Below are positions 32,114 through 37,004 of a DNA stretch of 37,004 nucleotides, piece by piece; within the stretch, counting starts at the first letter, position 1; each line of letters starts with the position of its first letter. The translations under genes were made by a program, and so were the position numbers. The DNA comes from Bryobacterales bacterium (GTDB lineage Bacteria; Acidobacteriota; Terriglobia; Bryobacterales; Bryobacteraceae): assembly GCA_020851655.1 (NCBI GenBank), contig JADZCI010000218.1, forward strand, positions 1-37,004, given 5' to 3'. Below the pieces are notes generated by a model that did not search any database, had not been told where the DNA came from, and worked only from the letters and a program-made list of their open reading frames with translations.

Positions 32114-33158
32114 GCTGTCGCCGCGGAGCGCGGTTCAGCGGATGGCGCCGTACTCGCCGCCGACTTCGGGGCGCGGCGGAAAGCTGCGGCTGGATTTTAA
32201 CGAAAACACGGTGGGCTGCTCGCCGCGCGTGATTGCTTATCTCAAGGAGCGCCTGACCGAGGAGCAGTTTACCGTGTACCCGGAGTACGAGGCGGCGCGC
32301 GAGGCGGTCTCCTCATTTCTGAAAGTTCCGGAAGACCAGTTCACGTTGACCAACGGCACCGACGAAGCCATACAAGTCTTGATCAACACGTATGTCGACG
32401 ATGGGCAGGATGTGCTGATCCCGCACCCGTCGTACGCCATGTACCGGTTCTACGCCGAAGTTGCCGGAGCGAGCGTCCGCGAGGTCCGCTACCGGGAAGC
32501 CGACCTGGCTTTTCCGTCGGACGAACTGCTGGCCGCAATCCGGCCCGATACGCGCGCGATTCTGATTTCAAACCCGAACAATCCCACGGGTACGGGCACG
32601 ACAGTTGACGTGCTGCGCGTGGTGCTGGAGCGCGCGCCGCACGCCGCGGTGCTGGTGGATGAGGCGTATTTCGAGTTCTGCGGCGTAACCATGCTGGGGT
32701 GGATTGAGCGATATCCCAACCTGTTTGTGAGCCGGACGTTTTCCAAGGCGTTCGGGATGGCGGCGCTCCGGCTGGGTTGCCTGATATCGCAGGCAGGCAA
32801 CGTCACGTTTCTCAAGAAGGCGCAATCGCCCTACAGCGTCAACATGCTGGCGGCCATTGCGGTGCGCGCGGCGGTGGCCGATACCGGTTATGTCGAGCGC
32901 TACGCCCAGGAAGCGCTGGCTTCGCGGGACCTGCTGTATGCGGGTTTCGAAAGCATGGGAATCCGGTACTACCGGAGCGAGGCGAATTTCGTGTTGTTCC
33001 ACGCCGGCGCGCGGTCGATTGCGGTGCGCGACCAACTGCGCGAACGCGGCGTCCTGGTGCGGGACCGCGGCTACGAGTTGCCCGGGTGCATACGCGTTAC
33101 GGCGGGCACCGCCGGGCAGGTGGAAAGATTCTTTGCGGCTTTGAAGGAGATCTGGTAG
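32106..33158 (+). CDS. hisC: histidinol-phosphate aminotransferase
   Basis: A 350-residue class I/II PLP aminotransferase that converts imidazole-acetol phosphate to histidinol phosphate. LDFNENTVGCSPRV at the start, LTNGTDEAIQVLINTY, ISNPNNPTGT, VLVDEAYFEF and SRTFSKAFGMAALRLG with the PLP lysine support it; R in CIRVTAGT near the end binds the carboxylate or phosphate. It starts with GTG inside the last codons of hisD. It is followed at once by a HAD phosphatase that could take its product. Confidence 0.94.
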   Translation: MAELSPRSAVQRMAPYSPPTSGRGGKLRLDFNENTVGCSPRVIAYLKERLTEEQFTVYPEYEAAREAVSSFLKVPEDQFTLTNGTDEAIQVLINTYVDDGQDVLIPHPSYAMYRFYAEVAGASVREVRYREADLAFPSDELLAAIRPDTRAILISNPNNPTGTGTTVDVLRVVLERAPHAAVLVDEAYFEFCGVTMLGWIERYPNLFVSRTFSKAFGMAALRLGCLISQAGNVTFLKKAQSPYSVNMLAAIAVRAAVADTGYVERYAQEALASRDLLYAGFESMGIRYYRSEANFVLFHAGARSIAVRDQLRERGVLVRDRGYELPGCIRVTAGTAGQVERFFAALKEIW

Positions 33159-33836
33159 GTGAAGCGCATTCTGGTTTTTGACATGGACGGGGTGCTGGCC
33201 GAAGTGAGCGAGTCGTACCGCGAGTCGATTGTGCAGACGGTCCGGCACTTTACGGGCCAGACGATCTCTCGCGAGTCGATACAGGACTATAAGAACCAGG
33301 GCGGGTGGAACAACGATTGGGCGTTGTCGCAAAGGATCTGCGCCGATTGGGGAGTTGACGTGCCGTACGAGGCGGTGGTGGAGCGGTTCACCCGGATCTT
33401 TTTTGGAGATGACGCCAACGGTTTGATCCTGCGCGAGGAGTGGATTCCGCGCGACGGATTGCTGGAGAGGCTGGCGCGGCGATTTCAACTGGCGATCTTT
33501 ACCGGGCGGCTGCAGGCGGAGGCGGCGCCGACACTGAAGCGCTTCGCGCCGGAGTTGAAGTTCGATCCCATCATCGGCGCCGAGGACGTTGTGAACGCCA
33601 AGCCCGCGCCTGACGGACTGCACGAGATCCGGAAACGGCATCCGGGGGCGGAACTGTGGTACTTGGGCGATACCGTGGACGATGCCCGCAGCGCCCGGGC
33701 GGCGGAGGTTCCGTTTATCGGCATCGCATCGCCCGCCAGCGCCCGCCACGCCGAAACCGTCAGGCTGCTGCGCGACGGCGGGGCGGTCGCCGTGCTCGAC
33801 GACGTCAACCAGATTGAGGCGGTGCTTCCCCAATGA
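33159..33836 (+). CDS. HAD-superfamily hydrolase, probable histidinol-phosphate phosphatase
   Basis: A 225-residue HAD phosphatase: motif [11 protein letters not shown] (nucleophile Asp plus acid/base Asp), motif II IFTGRL, motif III Lys in [10 protein letters not shown], motif [13 protein letters not shown]. The cap is a small helical subfamily I type. It starts with GTG directly at the hisC stop codon, with AAGGAG about 10 nt upstream, and overlaps hisB by ATGA, so it belongs to the his operon. The operon contains no HisB-N-type or PHP-type histidinol-phosphatase, so this enzyme is the natural candidate for that step. This is inference from position; it could act on another phosphate. Confidence 0.85.
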   Translation: MKRILVFDMDGVLAEVSESYRESIVQTVRHFTGQTISRESIQDYKNQGGWNNDWALSQRICADWGVDVPYEAVVERFTRIFFGDDANGLILREEWIPRDGLLERLARRFQLAIFTGRLQAEAAPTLKRFAPELKFDPIIGAEDVVNAKPAPDGLHEIRKRHPGAELWYLGDTVDDARSARAAEVPFIGIASPASARHAETVRLLRDGGAVAVLDDVNQIEAVLPQ

Positions 33837-34420
33837 GAACGGCGGCAGTCGAGCGCATCACGAAAGAAACGCAGATTCAAGGAACGCTGCGGATTGAAGG
33901 CAAGGGCCGCTACGATGTCCAGACGGGCATCCGTTTTCTGGACCACATGCTGGAGTTGTTTACCAAGCATGGCGGCTTCGACCTGGAACTGGCGGTGGCG
34001 GGCGATCTCGATGTCGATCAGCACCACTCGGTTGAGGATGCGGGCATCGCGCTGGGGCAGTTGTTCGCCAAGGCGCTCGGGGACCGTAAAGGAATCAACC
34101 GCGCTGGCTACTACGTGGTTCCGATGGACGAGACCCTGGCGGTGGTGGCGGTCGATTTAGGCGGGCGCCCGTACCTGGTCTACAAGGACAAGGTCAACGT
34201 GCGGCTGGTGGGCGACTTACAGTCGGAACTGCTGGAAGATTTCTTCCACGGGTTCACCACCCACGCCGGGGCCAACCTGCATGCCAAGGTGCTCTACGGA
34301 CGGTCCAATCATCACAAGGTTGAAGCGATCTTCAAGTGCTGGGCGCGGGCGATGAAGTTTGCGTGCTCGAAGGATCAGCGTTTGAAAGATCAACTGCCAT
34401 CCACCAAGGGCCTGCTGTGA
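33833..34420 (+). CDS. hisB: imidazoleglycerol-phosphate dehydratase
   Basis: A 195-residue manganese enzyme for the sixth step of histidine synthesis, monofunctional (no phosphatase domain). Signature parts are [35 protein letters not shown] (metal His/Glu cluster), [38 protein letters not shown] and [17 protein letters not shown]. Length is the family norm. It overlaps both the HAD gene (ATGA) and hisH (GTGA). Confidence 0.97.
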   Translation: MRTAAVERITKETQIQGTLRIEGKGRYDVQTGIRFLDHMLELFTKHGGFDLELAVAGDLDVDQHHSVEDAGIALGQLFAKALGDRKGINRAGYYVVPMDETLAVVAVDLGGRPYLVYKDKVNVRLVGDLQSELLEDFFHGFTTHAGANLHAKVLYGRSNHHKVEAIFKCWARAMKFACSKDQRLKDQLPSTKGLL

Positions 34421-35010
34421 CCACCATCGTGGATTATGGCGCGGGCAACCTGCGCTCGGTGGAGAACACGCTGGCGGCGATCGGCGCGCCGTACAGCCTG
34501 ACAAATTCGGCGGAAGGGATTCGCGCGGCGGCGAAGATCATCCTGCCCGGCGTCGGGCATTTCGGACAGATGATGCGGACGCTCGACCGCCTCGACTTGA
34601 GGCGGGCTTTGACGGAGCGAATCCGGCAGGGCGTACCGTTCCTCGGAATCTGCCTGGGGTTGCAGGGCTTGTTTGAAGCGAGCGCGGAAGCGCCGGAGGT
34701 AAGCGGCTTGGGGTTGTTTCGCGGGCGGATCGAGCGGTTTCCGGCGTCCGCGCGGACGCCGCACATGGGGTGGAACGAGTTGCTGCCCACGGTTGAGTCG
34801 CGCCTGCTCCGGGGCCTGCGGCCGCATCCTTATGTGTACTTCGCACACAGCTACTACGCGCCGGTGGTTGAGGCGACCGCGGCTACGTGCTCGTACGAGG
34901 TGCGGTACACGGCGGTGCTTGAGCAGGACAACATCTTTGGGGTGCAATTCCATCCGGAAAAGTCCGGACCGCTGGGTTTGCGGATCGTCCAGAATTTTGT
35001 GGAGCTTTGA
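34417..35010 (+). CDS. hisH: imidazole glycerol phosphate synthase, glutamine amidotransferase subunit
   Basis: A 197-residue class I glutaminase that supplies ammonia to His[17 protein letters not shown] opens the protein; the catalytic Cys is in [15 protein letters not shown], and the His-Glu pair is in [16 protein letters not shown] and YFAHSYYAP are further family marks. GTG 34417 overlaps the hisB TGA (GTGA); the longer frame from 34336 would lie inside hisB and has no family match. Confidence 0.96.
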   Translation: MTTIVDYGAGNLRSVENTLAAIGAPYSLTNSAEGIRAAAKIILPGVGHFGQMMRTLDRLDLRRALTERIRQGVPFLGICLGLQGLFEASAEAPEVSGLGLFRGRIERFPASARTPHMGWNELLPTVESRLLRGLRPHPYVYFAHSYYAPVVEATAATCSYEVRYTAVLEQDNIFGVQFHPEKSGPLGLRIVQNFVEL

Positions 35011-35013
35011 GAG

Positions 35014-35778
35014 ATGCTGGCCAAACGGATCATACCCTGCCTGGATGTGACGGCGGGGCGCGTGGTGAAGGGGATCAATTTTGTGGGGTTGCGCGACGCC
35101 GGTGACCCGGTGGAACTGGCCGGGCGGTACAACCTGCAAGGCGCCGACGAACTCGTGTTTCTGGACATCACGGCTTCCAGCGACGGGCGGGACACGATGG
35201 TGGACGTGGTGGCGCGCACGGCGCGCGAGGTGTTTATTCCGCTTACCGTCGGGGGCGGCATACGGACTGTCGAGGACGCGCGCAGGATCCTGCACGCCGG
35301 GGCGGACAAGGTCAGCGTGAATACGGCGGCGGTGCGCCGTCCGGAGCTGATCAGCGAGTTGAGCGCCGAGTTTGGCGCGCAAGCGGTTGTTCTGGCCATC
35401 GACGCGCGCCGTCAAGCGCCGGGCAAGTGGCACGTCTACACCAAAGGCGGGCGCGTGGATGAGCGTATCGACGCCGTGGAATGGGCGGCGCGCGGGGAAG
35501 CCCTGGGCGCGGGCGAGATTCTGCTGACGTCGATGGACACCGATGGGGTTCAGGACGGGTTCGATTGCGAACTCACCCGGGCGGTGTCCGGCGCCACGCG
35601 CGTTCCGGTGATCGCTTCCGGCGGCGCCGGCGGTCCCGATCACTTTGTGAAGGTGCTGACGGAAGGTTGCGCCGATGCCGCGCTGGCGGCGTCGATTTTC
35701 CACTACGGCGCCTACACGGTGGAGAGCTTGAAGGAGCGGCTGGAGGCGGCGGGCATTCCGGTGAGGCGGGCGGCATGA
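35014..35778 (+). CDS. hisF: imidazole glycerol phosphate synthase, cyclase subunit
   Basis: A 254-residue (beta/alpha)8 barrel that, with HisH, forms imidazole-glycerol phosphate and [23 protein letters not shown] has the catalytic Asp (about residue 11), [14 protein letters not shown] and [14 protein letters not shown] bind phosphate, [11 protein letters not shown] carries the second Asp, and [13 protein letters not shown] the second phosphate site. ATG 35014 lies 3 bp after hisH with GGAG 9 nt upstream. Its end overlaps hisA by ATGA. Confidence 0.97.
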   Translation: MLAKRIIPCLDVTAGRVVKGINFVGLRDAGDPVELAGRYNLQGADELVFLDITASSDGRDTMVDVVARTAREVFIPLTVGGGIRTVEDARRILHAGADKVSVNTAAVRRPELISELSAEFGAQAVVLAIDARRQAPGKWHVYTKGGRVDERIDAVEWAARGEALGAGEILLTSMDTDGVQDGFDCELTRAVSGATRVPVIASGGAGGPDHFVKVLTEGCADAALAASIFHYGAYTVESLKERLEAAGIPVRRAA

Positions 35779-36473
35779 TTGTTCCCTGTATCGACCTGAT
35801 GGGCGGCAAGGTGGTGCAACTGATTCAGGGGAGGGAAAAGGCGCTGGAAGGGGCGCCGCCGCTGGAGATGCTGGAGCGGTTCGCCGGATTTGCCGAGATT
35901 CAGGTGATCGACCTCGATGCGGCGATGGGCCAGGGTTCCAACGACGCGATTGTGGAAATGCTGGCGGGCCGGGCGCGGATTCGCGCCGGAGGCGGGGTGC
36001 GCAGCGCGGAGCGGGCGCGGCGTCTGGTTGAGTGCGGCGCGCACCGGGTCATCGCGGGCACGGCCGCGTTCACCGCCGAAGGAGTCAATCACGCGGTGCT
36101 GCGGGAGATTCGCGACGCCATCGGGCGGCAGCGTCTGACCGTGGCGCTCGACTCCAAGGACGGCCGTATCGTGATCAAGGGCTGGACTGAAGCGGTCAAT
36201 CTGACCGCCGAAGAGGTGCTGGCGCAACTGGAGCCGTACTGCGCCGGATTTCTTTGCACGTACGTGGACAAGGAAGGCATGATGCAGGGTACGGACCTGG
36301 AGTGGTTCCGGCGGCTGCGCCGCGCGACCTCGCTTGAAATCACGGCCGCCGGCGGAATCACGACGCTGGAGGAGATTGGCGAGTTGCAGCGGCTGGGCAT
36401 TGACGCCGCGCTCGGCATGGCCGTCTACACGGGGCGGCTTGACCTGGCGGCGCTGCGCGCTCTCAATTCATAG
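35775..36473 (+). CDS. hisA: ProFAR isomerase (HisA)
   Basis: A 232-residue barrel enzyme for the Amadori-type isomerisation of ProFAR in histidine synthesis. [20 protein letters not shown] has the first catalytic Asp, [14 protein letters not shown] is the phosphate loop, [17 protein letters not shown] holds the second Asp, and [15 protein letters not shown] the second phosphate site. It is about 10 residues shorter than the usual 240-245. ATG 35775 overlaps the hisF stop. It is the last gene of the operon here; hisF and hisA stand side by side, as is usual. Only 16 bp separate its end from the convergent binding-protein gene, and no terminator is seen. Confidence 0.94.
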   Translation: MIVPCIDLMGGKVVQLIQGREKALEGAPPLEMLERFAGFAEIQVIDLDAAMGQGSNDAIVEMLAGRARIRAGGGVRSAERARRLVECGAHRVIAGTAAFTAEGVNHAVLREIRDAIGRQRLTVALDSKDGRIVIKGWTEAVNLTAEEVLAQLEPYCAGFLCTYVDKEGMMQGTDLEWFRRLRRATSLEITAAGGITTLEEIGELQRLGIDAALGMAVYTGRLDLAALRALNS

Positions 36474-36489
36474 CTTTGGCGGGCGTGTT

Positions 36490-37004
36490 TCAGCCCAGGT
36501 ACTTTTTCAGGTCGGGATTGAGGAGTTTTTTCATCTCCGGCGTTTCCAGGCCAGAGGCCTGGAGGAGTTGGGCGGGGAGTTTGTTCACCTTGGTGACCGG
36601 CTTGCCGTCGAGGGCGTCGACGGCCGATTTGACCGACTCGTAGCCGATCTTGAAAGGGTCCTGGACGACCAGCGAATCGATGACGCCGGCCTTGAGGTCC
36701 TCGATCAGGTCCGGGCTCCAATCGAAGCCGACCAATTTGACCGGACTGGAGCGCGCTTTGAGGGCGCGGACGGCACCGACGGTGCTGGATTCGTTCAAGG
36801 CGAAGAGCACTTGAACCTCCGGGTGGGCGGTCAGCATATTTTCGGTGACGGCGAGGGACCGGGCGAAGTCGGCCATACCGAAACGCTTATCCACGATGTC
36901 GATGAGGGGGAAGTCGCGGTGGATGGTTTCCTCGAAGCCGCGTTCGCGGGCGATGGCGGAGGCGCTGCCGGGTTGCACGGCGATCATGCCGGTCTTTCCC
37001 TTGC
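36490..37004 (-). CDS. sugar-type ABC transporter periplasmic binding protein, C-terminal part
   Basis: The frame is open to the window edge, so the N-terminus is missing; about 170 residues are visible. GKTGMIAVQPGSASAIARERGFEETI, then MLTAHPEVQVLFALNESSTVGAVRAL, VKLVGFDWSPDLIEDLKAGVIDSLVVQDPFKIGYESVKSAVDAL are the second half of a type 1 (RbsB/LacI-like) periplasmic binding fold; the VQ-P and N-E-S positions line the ligand cleft. Such proteins bring sugars or related small molecules to an ABC importer. The ligand cannot be told from this fragment. It converges on hisA. Confidence 0.85.
   Translation of the reverse strand, partial: KGKTGMIAVQPGSASAIARERGFEETIHRDFPLIDIVDKRFGMADFARSLAVTENMLTAHPEVQVLFALNESSTVGAVRALKARSSPVKLVGFDWSPDLIEDLKAGVIDSLVVQDPFKIGYESVKSAVDALDGKPVTKVNKLPAQLLQASGLETPEMKKLLNPDLKKYLG

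Overview
The window is about 37 kb of GC-rich (roughly 64 % by eye), densely packed bacterial chromosome with no tRNA, rRNA, CRISPR array or complete transposon. Protein styles fit a soil Acidobacterium of the Solibacter/Bryobacter type: secreted carboxypeptidase-regulatory-like proteins, Tat-tagged cytoplasmic-looking enzymes, an ECF sigma/anti-sigma pair with a giant periplasmic tail, and a TonB/ExbB/ExbD/ExbD set followed by a TPR lipoprotein. This assignment is inference from gene style and order, not a search.

Layout. 1-2875 (+): end of an SPFH/band-7 protein, a small ribbon-helix-helix-like protein and a HerA-type ATPase. 2881-4200 (-): Tat-tagged DegT-type aminotransferase, divergent from a family-5 uracil-DNA glycosylase, a TenA-like protein and a small unknown protein (4238-5926, +). 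5927-6457: no protein gene, but a large structured RNA candidate resembling the HEARO/omega RNA of IscB elements, without any iscB gene. 6458-17160 (-): a long leftward block read tgt, yajC, secD, secF, tonB, exbB, exbD, exbD, TPR lipoprotein, a strong terminator hairpin, rel, DUF971. 17188-22451 (+): cysS and a Cys/Met-metabolism PLP enzyme, then two exported proteins. 22500-29313 (-): ECF sigma factor, zinc-finger anti-sigma/FecR fusion and two ATPase/permease ABC pairs, most genes overlapping. 29470-36473 (+): histidine operon hisL-hisI-hisG-hisD-hisC-HAD phosphatase-hisB-hisH-hisF-hisA. 36490-37004 (-): end of a sugar-type periplasmic binding protein.

Two items stand out. First, the his operon is preceded by a classical translational attenuator: a 22-codon leader peptide with five consecutive His codons, followed by mutually exclusive RNA pairings and a textbook intrinsic terminator just before hisI. 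Second, the gene-free stretch near 6 kb carries nested inverted repeats and an ordered series of short islands like those of IscB guide RNAs, suggesting a stand-alone (orphan) omega RNA. Other points of interest are a terminator-like hairpin touching the rel start codon, a perfect palindrome filling the 27-bp tgt/cysS divergent gap, and a HAD enzyme placed where histidinol-phosphate phosphatase is needed.
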